A stretch of DNA of 24,557 bases, taken from the NCBI GenBank assembly GCA_963169135.1, contig CAUJEQ010000129.1, forward strand, positions 1 to 24,557, written 5' to 3'. The notes below the pieces were generated by a model, which did not search any database, was not told the DNA's origin, and worked only from the letters and a program-made list of their open reading frames with translations. The DNA is from Chloroflexota bacterium. Its GTDB lineage: Bacteria > Chloroflexota > Dehalococcoidia > Tepidiformales > Tepidiformaceae. Shown piece after piece: positions 7,939 through 14,739 of this stretch. A program made the translations under genes and the position numbers. Each line of letters begins with the position of its first letter. Within the stretch, counting starts at the first letter, position 1.

Positions 7939-8238
7939 TTGCCCACATACGAGTACCAGTGCCCGAAGTGCAAGGCCAGCTATGAGCTCCGGCAGGGCTT
8001 CGACGCGGAAACGACCCACACGTGCGAGGCATGCGGAAAAGGGACCGCCAAGCGGGTCCTCCACGCGCCCCGGGTGCACTTCAAGGGCGACGGCTGGTAC
8101 GTGACCGACAGCCGGAACAAGACCTCAGCCGTGAGCGACACGAGCAGCGATTCTGCGCCGGCCGACAGCCCGGCTGAGTCAGCTCCCGCTCCGGCCCCCA
8201 CGCCAGCGCCGTCTTCGGAGGCGCCGGCAGCATCGTGA
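7939..8238 (+). CDS. FmdB-family zinc-ribbon protein
   Basis: This 99-residue protein is placed at a TTG start because GAGGTGA lies four to five bases upstream and MPTYEYQCPKC is the standard FmdB N-terminus. Two CxxC pairs (Cys8/Cys11 and Cys29/Cys32) form the zinc ribbon, and the motif VHFKGDGWYVTD that often follows the ribbon is present. The last 35 residues are a low-complexity Ala/Pro/Ser tail, common in this family. FmdB proteins were named as putative regulators of formamidase genes, but their role is poorly defined. A nearly perfect CIRCE site precedes the gene, so heat-shock control by HrcA is likely. Confidence 0.88.
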   Translation: MPTYEYQCPKCKASYELRQGFDAETTHTCEACGKGTAKRVLHAPRVHFKGDGWYVTDSRNKTSAVSDTSSDSAPADSPAESAPAPAPTPAPSSEAPAAS

Positions 8239-8293
8239 CGCAGTTCACACAACCGTCGTAATCCGAAGGCTGTTCGCGAGCCCCCGGCGAGCC

Positions 8294-8299
8294 TATACT
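8294..8299 (+). promoter_or_regulatory. -10 element (TATACT) close to the first TetR start; possible leaderless transcript
   Basis: TATACT ends seven bases before ATG 8307, so transcription would start at or just before the A of the start codon. No Shine-Dalgarno sequence lies upstream of this ATG, which agrees with a leaderless mRNA. The -35 region is weak (no TTGACA-like hexamer at 16-18 bases). The same hexamer occurs at 11796 before the mutase gene. Confidence 0.4.
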
Positions 8300-8306
8300 C
8301 CCGGCT

Positions 8307-8921
8307 ATGGTTCGCCCTGCTCAGTCTCGCCGGGCAGCCGACCGGGCGGAGGTCTCGAACGGGACTCGGCAACGTATTCTCAGTGCCGCCCGGGAGCTCT
8401 TCGCCAGGCACGGCTACGCTGGCACGTCAGTGCGGATGATTGCCCGTCACTGTGGCATGTCCGATCCGGCGATCCACTATCACTTCCGGTCAAAGTCGGA
8501 GATCTACGAGGCGCTCCTGGTGGAGCCGCAGTACGGTAGTCCCGCACCGCAGTGCGCTGCTGACCGGCAGGCCATTGCCGAGTTCATGGAGCAGCGTTTC
8601 TGGTGGTGGGCCAAAGACGCCGAATTCATCCGTCTGCTCCTGAGAGAGCAACTGCGCGGCAGGCCCGAGAGCATCGACTACCTGGTGAATGCGGAGCATC
8701 AGTATCGTGCGGAACTTGAGGAAGTTGCCCGGGCCGTTTACGGCGAGGGAGCCCGAACGATCGCAGACCTGTCGTGGTATCTCCTCGCCGGCGCGCTCTG
8801 GGACGTCGTCCTCGCGTACGGTTCGGAAGCTGCGGACATCATTGAACAGGACTACTTCCGGATGCGCATTCTGCGTCTCATCGACAAAGCGCTGGACGCC
8901 GTGGACCCGCTCCAGCCGTGA
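8307..8921 (+). CDS. TetR/AcrR-family transcriptional regulator (first of a tandem pair)
   Basis: This 204-residue protein has the N-terminal TetR DNA-binding domain at about residues 14-60: RQRILSAARELFARHGYAGT, then the helix-turn-helix SVRMIARHCGMSDPAIHYHF and RSKSEIYEAL. The rest is a helical ligand-binding and dimerisation domain with no recognisable ligand signature. A TATACT element lies seven bases before the ATG. The stop overlaps the GTG start of a second TetR gene, so the two are translationally coupled and may act together. The target genes are not evident from sequence; the downstream genes dtd and proS are housekeeping. Confidence 0.88.
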   Translation: MVRPAQSRRAADRAEVSNGTRQRILSAARELFARHGYAGTSVRMIARHCGMSDPAIHYHFRSKSEIYEALLVEPQYGSPAPQCAADRQAIAEFMEQRFWWWAKDAEFIRLLLREQLRGRPESIDYLVNAEHQYRAELEEVARAVYGEGARTIADLSWYLLAGALWDVVLAYGSEAADIIEQDYFRMRILRLIDKALDAVDPLQP

Positions 8922-9553
8922 AACATCAGCCTGTCCCCGGGGATCCTGCCGCCGGCACCGCGAACCGCGGCCGCGACGAGACTCGTGCCCGCATCCTGCA
9001 GGCAGCGTTGGAACTCTTCGCCCGAGACGGGTTTGATGATACAACCGTGAAAAAGATCGCAGCCCGGTGCGGCCTCACTGACGCGGCCATCTTCTATTAC
9101 TTCCCGAGCAAGCGGCATGTGCTGGATGCGTTATGGCGGATCCCTTCTGGCCGCAACATCCGCGCTCTGGTCCCCTCGGAGGTGATGACCGAAGAGCGGG
9201 TCCGGGAACTCACAGACGAGACTCTGGATTTCATCGCGGACAACCACGAGGTGATGCGGCTGATGACCGCGGAGGCGCTGGCCGGCGACAGGACCGCCTC
9301 AGCCTTGCAACAGGAGTCGCGGGCGGTTTGGCGGCGGACGATCCACGCACACTTCACGGCTGCCTTCGGCGAAGACATCGCCGACAGCGCCACGGACGCG
9401 CTTCACTCGCTCATTCATGGCTTCACCATGCAGGCCATGATTGAGCACGGCGCGCGGATGAGTGAGGTCTATCGCGACCAGGAATTCCGCGACCAGCTCT
9501 TCAATCGGGCTCGCCTCGTGGTTCCGCTTAGCCCCAGCGAACCCGCCTCCTGA
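8918..9553 (+). CDS. TetR/AcrR-family transcriptional regulator (second of a tandem pair)
   Basis: This 211-residue protein starts at GTG 8918, overlapping the stop of the first TetR gene by four bases. The DNA-binding domain is clear: RARILQAALELFARDGFDDT, then TVKKIAARCGLTDAAIFYYF and PSKRHVLDALW at about residues 24-72. The C-terminal domain differs from that of the upstream regulator, so this is not a recent exact duplication. Two different TetR proteins made from one transcript could form heterodimers or respond to different ligands; this is inference. Its TGA shares a base with the dtd start (TGATG). Confidence 0.88.
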   Translation: MKHQPVPGDPAAGTANRGRDETRARILQAALELFARDGFDDTTVKKIAARCGLTDAAIFYYFPSKRHVLDALWRIPSGRNIRALVPSEVMTEERVRELTDETLDFIADNHEVMRLMTAEALAGDRTASALQQESRAVWRRTIHAHFTAAFGEDIADSATDALHSLIHGFTMQAMIEHGARMSEVYRDQEFRDQLFNRARLVVPLSPSEPAS

Positions 9554-10017
9554 TGCGGGTTGTAGTCCAGCGGGTCGTTTCAGCATCGGTCGGCGTTGCG
9601 GGTGAGAACGTAGCTGCGATCGGACGCGGGCTCCTCGTGTTCGCCGGCGTGGGCATCGAGGACTCACCCGCCTCTATCGACCGCATGGCCGAAAAAGTTG
9701 CCGCGTTGCGAATCTTCGACGACCAGGCCGGCCGGATGAACGTGGCGGCACGGGATGCCGGGGCCGAGGTGCTGTGCATCAGCCAGTTCACGCTGTACGG
9801 CGATGTGCGGCGCGGAAAGCGCCCCTCGTTCGACCGGGCCGCGCCGGGACCGGCTGCACAGCCCCTGTACGAGCGGTTCTGCGAAACGATCGAGCGTGCC
9901 GGTCTGCACTGCGCCCGCGGGGTGTTTGGCGCGGAAATGGTCGTGAGCCTTGTCAATGATGGCCCGGTGACGCTGGTCATCGACTCTGAGGATCTCGAGC
10001 AGCCGCGTCACGCTTGA
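9553..10017 (+). CDS. dtd: D-aminoacyl-tRNA deacylase
   Basis: DTD hydrolyses D-amino acids mischarged onto tRNA, and also removes Gly from tRNA-Ala, in the cytoplasm. The 154-residue length is standard (about 145-150). Diagnostic motifs are the N-terminus MRVVVQRVVSASV, the catalytic SQFTLYGDVRRGKRPSF segment and the VNDGPVTLVID motif with the cross-subunit Gly-cisPro. The start ATG is coupled to the TetR stop (TGATG). proS follows on the same strand, so two translation-fidelity genes are adjacent: DTD proofreads charged tRNA, and ProS carries its own editing domain. Confidence 0.96.
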   Translation: MRVVVQRVVSASVGVAGENVAAIGRGLLVFAGVGIEDSPASIDRMAEKVAALRIFDDQAGRMNVAARDAGAEVLCISQFTLYGDVRRGKRPSFDRAAPGPAAQPLYERFCETIERAGLHCARGVFGAEMVVSLVNDGPVTLVIDSEDLEQPRHA

Positions 10018-10073
10018 CCGCAACGGCGGCCGGGCCGCAACGTTCACCAACACCCCGCACCTGGAGCCCGCCC

Positions 10074-11774
10074 ATGCGCATGAGCAAGCTGATGCTGAAG
10101 ACGCTCCGCGAACCCCCATCGGAGGCGGAGCTTGTGAGTCACAAGCTCCTGCTCCGCGCCGGGCTGGTCACGCCGTTCGCCGCGGGGCTGTACTCGTTCA
10201 CGCCCTTCGGCTGGCGCGCACTCCGCCGGATCGAGACCATCATCCGCGAGGAGATGGACCTGAGCGGCGCGCAGGAAGTGCATCTCCCGGCACTGAACCC
10301 GATCGAGATGTGGGAGCAGACGGGCCGGGCTGAGGCCATGGGCCAGACCCTGTTCCGGCTCGCGGACCGCAAGGAGCGCGGCTTCATCCTTGGCCCCACG
10401 CACGAAGAGGGCATGAGCCTGCTCGCCTCCCGGCACATCCAGAGCTACCGCGACCTGCCGGTCACGCTCTACCAGATCCAGACCAAGTTCCGCGATGAGC
10501 CGCGGCCGCGAGGCGGCCTGGTCCGCCTCCGCGAGTTCACGATGAAGGACGCCTACAGCTTCGACACGGGTTGGGACACGCTGGACGCCAGCTACGATGC
10601 CGCTTTCGAGGCGTACGTCCGCATCTTCAGGCGCGCCGGAGTCCCGGTCATCCCGGTGGCGGCCGATTCTGGAGCCATTGGTGGAAAGGACAGCCAGGAG
10701 TTCGTCTTCCTGACCGACGATGGGGAGGATGAGGTCCTGCTCTGCCCCGGCTGCGGATACGCGGCAAACGCCGAGAAAGCGGAGTTCACGCCGCCGCCAG
10801 CCATCGCCGGCGAACCGTTGCCGGCCGAACGCGTGCATACGCCCGGCCAGCGCACCATCGCGGACCTCGCCCGCTTCCTCGGCGTCGAGGAGCGCCAGAC
10901 GGTGAAAGCCGTGTTCTACAAGGCCGATGGCAAGCCGGTCTTCGTAGCCATCCGGGGGGACCTGGACGTCAACGAGGTGAAACTGAAGAACGCGCTGAGG
11001 GCCAAAGATGTCGAGCCGATGGACGAGGCGATGCTGCGCGCTCTCGGGCTGGTGGCGGGGTCGGCCTCGGCCGTTGGGCTCACGGGCATGCCGATCGTTG
11101 CCGACCCGAGCGCCGTCGAGGCGCCAAACCTGGTAGCCGGGGCGAATGAGGCAGACTACCACCTGGTGAACACGAACCACGCGCGCGACTGGACCGCAGA
11201 CGTGATCGCTGAAATTGCCCTGGCCCGTCGCGGAGACGCCTGTGCAACCTGCGGGACGGCCCTCGAAGTGCGCCGGGGGATGGAGATGGGCCATGTCTTC
11301 AAGCTGGGCACAATTTATTCCGAGGCGATCGGCGTGCTCTACCTGGACGAGTTGGGAGAGCGGAAGCCATGCGTGATGGGTTGCTACGGGATCGGCGTTG
11401 AGCGGATGCTCGCGGCCGTCATCGAGGCGAACCACGACGACAACGGCATCACCTGGCCACCCGAGGTCAGCCCGTACGACGTTCATGTCGTCGCGCTCAA
11501 CCTGGACCAGCCGGCCGTTACCGAGGCGCTCGCGCAGCTGGAGCAGCGGCTCGGGGAGGAAAAGCTCTCGCTCCTCATCGACGACCGGGATGACTCCGCG
11601 GGGATCAAGTTTAAGGATGCCGACCTCCTGGGCATACCGGTGCGGGTCACCGTGAGTCCGCGCGCGCTGGAAAAGGGCGGCGTGGAATTGCGTGACCGGC
11701 GCTCCGGCGAAACGCGCGTGGTGGCGCTGGACGCCGTGGCCGCGGAGGCGCGGGGGATACTCGACCGGGCCTGA
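10074..11774 (+). CDS. proS: Prolyl-tRNA synthetase (long bacterial type with editing insertion)
   Basis: ProS charges tRNA-Pro. Start ATG 10074 is preferred to the upstream in-frame TTG at 10014 because GGAG lies seven bases before it and MRMSKLMLKTLREPPSEAEL matches the family N-terminus. The product is 566 residues, close to the 572 of the E. coli enzyme. Class II motif 1 is near FTPFGWRALRRIETIIREEM, motif 2 is TKFRDEPRPRGGLVRLREF, and motif 3 is GCYGIGVERMLAAVIEANHD. Residues about 220-390 form the YbaK-like INS domain that hydrolyses Ala-tRNA-Pro. The C-terminal anticodon-binding domain begins at about residue 470 (SPYDVHVVALN). It is probably cotranscribed with dtd. Confidence 0.96.
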   Translation: MRMSKLMLKTLREPPSEAELVSHKLLLRAGLVTPFAAGLYSFTPFGWRALRRIETIIREEMDLSGAQEVHLPALNPIEMWEQTGRAEAMGQTLFRLADRKERGFILGPTHEEGMSLLASRHIQSYRDLPVTLYQIQTKFRDEPRPRGGLVRLREFTMKDAYSFDTGWDTLDASYDAAFEAYVRIFRRAGVPVIPVAADSGAIGGKDSQEFVFLTDDGEDEVLLCPGCGYAANAEKAEFTPPPAIAGEPLPAERVHTPGQRTIADLARFLGVEERQTVKAVFYKADGKPVFVAIRGDLDVNEVKLKNALRAKDVEPMDEAMLRALGLVAGSASAVGLTGMPIVADPSAVEAPNLVAGANEADYHLVNTNHARDWTADVIAEIALARRGDACATCGTALEVRRGMEMGHVFKLGTIYSEAIGVLYLDELGERKPCVMGCYGIGVERMLAAVIEANHDDNGITWPPEVSPYDVHVVALNLDQPAVTEALAQLEQRLGEEKLSLLIDDRDDSAGIKFKDADLLGIPVRVTVSPRALEKGGVELRDRRSGETRVVALDAVAAEARGILDRA

Positions 11775-11780
11775 GGCCCG
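11766..11780 (+). terminator. Hairpin spanning the proS stop codon
   Basis: CGGGCC and GGCCCG form a six-pair stem with TGA, the proS stop codon, as the three-base loop. There is no following T-run, so it is a weak candidate terminator or mRNA 3'-end stabiliser only. Confidence 0.35.
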
Positions 11781-11795
11781 CAGGACGCGCCAACG

Positions 11796-11801
11796 TATAC
11801 T
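11796..11801 (+). promoter_or_regulatory. Candidate -10 element (TATACT) for the mutase gene
   Basis: TATACT sits in the short gap after proS, 53 bases before the mutase ATG at 11855. No clear -35 hexamer is present. It would give the mutase gene its own promoter with a leader of about 45 bases. Confidence 0.4.
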
Positions 11802-11854
11802 GGGATCACTTTCGCGCCCCCACCGGGCGCGCCATGTCCCTTCCGGAGGTTTCG

Positions 11855-13561
11855 ATGTCTGACCGGAACGCCACCCAGCCGAGCCTCTTCTCGCCCGAAG
11901 CCCTGGCGGCGCTCTCCAGTGCTGTCCATGCCTGGGAGGAAGGTCCGCTCGCCAAAACGCTGCAACGCCAGCCCGAGCGCGATGAGACGTTCGCGACGAG
12001 TTCCCAGCCTGTGGAACGGCTGTACACGCCGCTCGACATCGCCGGGTTCGACTACCTGCGCGACCTCGGCTTTCCGGGCGAATACCCGTTCACGCGTGGT
12101 GTACAGCCCACGATGTACCGCGGCCGCCACTGGACGATGCGGCAGTACGCCGGCTTCGGCACAGCTGAGGAGTCGAACCAGAAGTTCCGCTACCTGCTGA
12201 GCCAGGGCCAGACGGGGCTATCGGTCGCCTTCGACTTGCCCAGCCAGCTCGGCTACGACTCAGACGACCCGATGGCAATTGCCGAGGTCGGCCAGGTCGG
12301 CGTCGCGATCGACTCGCTCTACGACATGGAAACCCTCTTTGACGGGATCCCGATGGACCGTGTGTCCACCAGCATGACGATCAACGCTCCTGCGGCGGTG
12401 ATGCTCGCAATGTACGTCGTAGCTGGCGAAAAGCAGGGAGTGAGCCCGGAAAAGCTCAACGGCACGGTCCAGAACGACGTGCTGAAGGAGTATGTGGCTC
12501 GCGGCACGTACATCTTCCCGCCGTCGCCGAGCGTGCGGCTTGCGGCGGATATCATGGTGTACTGCGCGAAGCAGGTGCCGCAGTGGAACACGATCAGCGT
12601 GAGCGGCTACCACATCCGCGACGCGGGGGCGACCGCCGCCCAGGAGATCGGCTTCTCGTTCGCCAATGCCTGCACCTACATGGATGCGGCGCTCGAGCGC
12701 GGACTCGCCGTGGACGAGTTTGCGCCGCGGATCAGCTGGATCTTCAACACCCACAACAACTTCTTCGAGGAGATCGCGAAGTACCGCGCACTTCGCAGGC
12801 TCTGGGCGCACTTGCTGAAGGATCAATACGGGGCGCAGGACGCTCGATCCATGATGCTGCGGACCCACACGCAGACCGGCGGGAGCACGCTGGTGGCGCA
12901 GCAACCGGAGAACAACATCGTGCGGGCCAGCATTCAGTCGCTCGCGGCCGTCATTGGCGGCGTACAGAGCATCGCTCTGAGCTGCTTCGACGAGGCCCTC
13001 GCGCTGCCGACCGATGAAGCGCAGCGAATCGCCCTCCGCACGCAGCAGATCATCGCCCACGAGACGGGCGTGGCCGACACGGTCGACCCGCTGGCCGGTA
13101 GCTATTTCATCGAACACCTGACGAATGAGCTCGAACGCCAGGCGCAGGAATACATGGACCAGATTGCGAAGATGGGCGGCTCAGTCGCCGCCATCGAGTC
13201 GGGCTGGATGCAGAACCAGATTGCCGAGGCCAGCTGGCGGTTCCAGCGCGATGTGGACGAGAAGCGCGAGATCGTGGTCGGCGTCAACGAGCACGAGGAC
13301 GGCGGCGAACAGCGGCCATCGATCTTTTCGGTCGACAAGCGGCTCGTTGAGCACCAGCTGAAGCGCCTGGAGCATCATCGGCGGGAGCGCGACGCCGCGC
13401 GCGTGGAGGGCGCCCTGGCGGCGCTCAAGGCCGCGTGCCACGGCACCGCAAACCTGATGCCGCCGATCATCGAGTGCGTCCGCGCCTACGCCACCCTCGG
13501 CGAGATCTGCGGGGCGATGCGCGAGGTGTTCGGCGAATACCAGGCGCCGACAGTCATCTAG
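11855..13561 (+). CDS. Methylmalonyl-CoA mutase large subunit (catalytic domain only)
   Basis: This adenosylcobalamin enzyme rearranges (R)-methylmalonyl-CoA to succinyl-CoA in propionate-type metabolism. ATG 11855 has GGAGG six bases upstream and is preferred to ATG 11834. The product is 568 residues and covers the substrate-binding TIM barrel (motifs RGRHWTMRQYAGFGTAEESN, GLSVAFDLPSQLGYDSD and SGYHIRDAGA). There is no C-terminal B12-binding domain, so a separate small subunit must be encoded elsewhere. Tyr98 (in RQYAGF) and Arg216 (in VARGTYIFPP) align with Tyr89 and Arg207 of the Propionibacterium enzyme, and His253 with His244. Isobutyryl-CoA mutases have Phe and Gln at the first two positions, which supports methylmalonyl-CoA as substrate. 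One segment differs from the usual TQSLHTN: it reads VQSIALSCFDEAL. Confidence 0.92.
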   Translation: MSDRNATQPSLFSPEALAALSSAVHAWEEGPLAKTLQRQPERDETFATSSQPVERLYTPLDIAGFDYLRDLGFPGEYPFTRGVQPTMYRGRHWTMRQYAGFGTAEESNQKFRYLLSQGQTGLSVAFDLPSQLGYDSDDPMAIAEVGQVGVAIDSLYDMETLFDGIPMDRVSTSMTINAPAAVMLAMYVVAGEKQGVSPEKLNGTVQNDVLKEYVARGTYIFPPSPSVRLAADIMVYCAKQVPQWNTISVSGYHIRDAGATAAQEIGFSFANACTYMDAALERGLAVDEFAPRISWIFNTHNNFFEEIAKYRALRRLWAHLLKDQYGAQDARSMMLRTHTQTGGSTLVAQQPENNIVRASIQSLAAVIGGVQSIALSCFDEALALPTDEAQRIALRTQQIIAHETGVADTVDPLAGSYFIEHLTNELERQAQEYMDQIAKMGGSVAAIESGWMQNQIAEASWRFQRDVDEKREIVVGVNEHEDGGEQRPSIFSVDKRLVEHQLKRLEHHRRERDAARVEGALAALKAACHGTANLMPPIIECVRAYATLGEICGAMREVFGEYQAPTVI

Positions 13562-13649
13562 CAGAAGCCTTTGCCACCTGCCGGCGACTCTTCCGGCCGG
13601 CAGGGCTATGCTCCCAGCCAGCGCATCGATGCTACTTCGGGAGGCAGCC

Positions 13650-14243
13650 TTGAATATTCGGCGACTCCGGCTCGTTCTCCGGCCCTGGCTTCTGCCTGCG
13701 AAGCCCGCGCTGAACGCCGTGCGCCGGTGGCGGCGCAGGGTGGTCTACATCCGCGATGGCATCGAAGGGATCGCCATGGAGCTCCGCCGGACCATAGATT
13801 GCGCTCCCCTCTTGCGAGAGTACGGAGCGACCGTCGGCGAACGCGCGACCATTTACGGTCCGCTGCACGTGATGAACGCTGCCGGGGACTTCTCCAACCT
13901 GACCATCGGCCACGATGTCTACATCGGGACCGATGTGCTGATCGACCTGGCCGACCGCGTAACCATTGGCGATTATGTCTCATTAGGGATGCGTTCCAAC
14001 CTGATCACGAGCTTCGATGTCGGTGCAGGCCCCTTGAAAGAGCGCCGTGCGCGGAAGCAGGGGCCTATCGTGATCGGCGCCGGCGCGTACGTCGGGACGA
14101 ATGTAACGGTGCTCCATGGCGTCACGATCGGCGAACAGGCGACTATCGGTGCGCACTGCCTGATCCGGAAGGATGTGGCACCCGGCGCGACGATGATTTC
14201 GGAACAGGCACGGGAGTTCGAGACGGGAGACAGCGGCGGCTAA
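13650..14243 (+). CDS. Acyltransferase of the left-handed beta-helix (hexapeptide-repeat) family
   Basis: The preferred start is TTG 13650, five bases after GGGAGG; ATG 13608 and ATG 13629 are in frame but lack such a site, and 13608 lies within a -10-like TATGCT. The product is about 197 residues. From about residue 80 it shows hexapeptide-repeat turns: LTIGHDVYIGTDVLIDLADRV, VTIGDYVSLGMRSNL and, after an insertion, IVIGAGAYVGTNVTVLHGVTI. The order and the VAPGATMI end resemble CoA-dependent O- or N-acetyltransferases of the maltose/galactoside acetyltransferase type that modify sugars or surface polymers. The N-terminal Arg-rich stretch may sit at the membrane. Substrate unknown. The stop overlaps the stop of the convergent gene by four bases. 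Confidence 0.85.
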   Translation: MNIRRLRLVLRPWLLPAKPALNAVRRWRRRVVYIRDGIEGIAMELRRTIDCAPLLREYGATVGERATIYGPLHVMNAAGDFSNLTIGHDVYIGTDVLIDLADRVTIGDYVSLGMRSNLITSFDVGAGPLKERRARKQGPIVIGAGAYVGTNVTVLHGVTIGEQATIGAHCLIRKDVAPGATMISEQAREFETGDSGG

Positions 14244-14635
14244 GGGCGGCCCCGCAGCAGGTCTTCGAAGGCGGAAATGGCCGCGCGGGCCGTTTCGCGC
14301 GTCTCGGTGCGGCCCAGGAGCACCACCGAAAGAGCTTCAACGGCCTCGGCCAGCTCGGGGTCGGACGACCGGAGTGCCTCGTGCGCCGCTTCCGGCGACT
14401 CGGTAGCGCCCCAGTAGGGCTGCACCGCCTCGGTGACCAGCGCTCCACCGAGCACTTCCACGCGGCGGTCGGCGGGGATGCCGGCTGCCTCGAGGATGCC
14501 GCAGACCAGCGCGCTTAGCTCGTCGACGGACGCGTCCGGTGAGCCGGTGAGCATCCGGGCAAGTGCGCCGGCTCGTGCCTGTCCATGGCGGGTTGCGTGT
14601 TCCATGGCTGCCCCGAAAGTCGTTCCAGCGTTCAT
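14240..14635 (-). CDS. Small helical protein of unknown function
   Basis: The frame can begin at TTG 14674, but ATG 14635 is preferred (AGG abuts it and a -10-like TATATC lies upstream on this strand); ATG 14605 is also possible. From 14635 it encodes 131 residues rich in Ala, Glu and Leu with no membrane segment or cysteine pair, and looks wholly alpha-helical. I do not recognise a family. It lies about 100 bases downstream of ligD on the same strand, separated by a hairpin, so it may be a separate transcript. The end overlaps the acyltransferase end by four bases in convergent orientation. Confidence 0.5.
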   Translation of the reverse strand: MNAGTTFGAAMEHATRHGQARAGALARMLTGSPDASVDELSALVCGILEAAGIPADRRVEVLGGALVTEAVQPYWGATESPEAAHEALRSSDPELAEAVEALSVVLLGRTETRETARAAISAFEDLLRGRP

Positions 14636-14714
14636 CCTAGCACCATCCGTACAAGGGATATAGTCCTTTAGCAATTGCGCACCGATCGGACATCATACCC
14701 GGATGGTAACGCCG

Positions 14715-14739
14715 GATCGCGACAGACTGTGTCGCGATC
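14715..14739 (-). terminator. Perfect 10-bp inverted repeat at the ligD stop codon
   Basis: GATCGCGACA and TGTCGCGATC flank a five-base loop (GACTG). The right arm, as written on the plus strand, runs into the ligD stop codon at 14738-14740. On the minus strand no T-run follows, so it is either a weak or factor-assisted terminator, an mRNA 3'-end hairpin, or a protein-binding palindrome. Confidence 0.45.
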
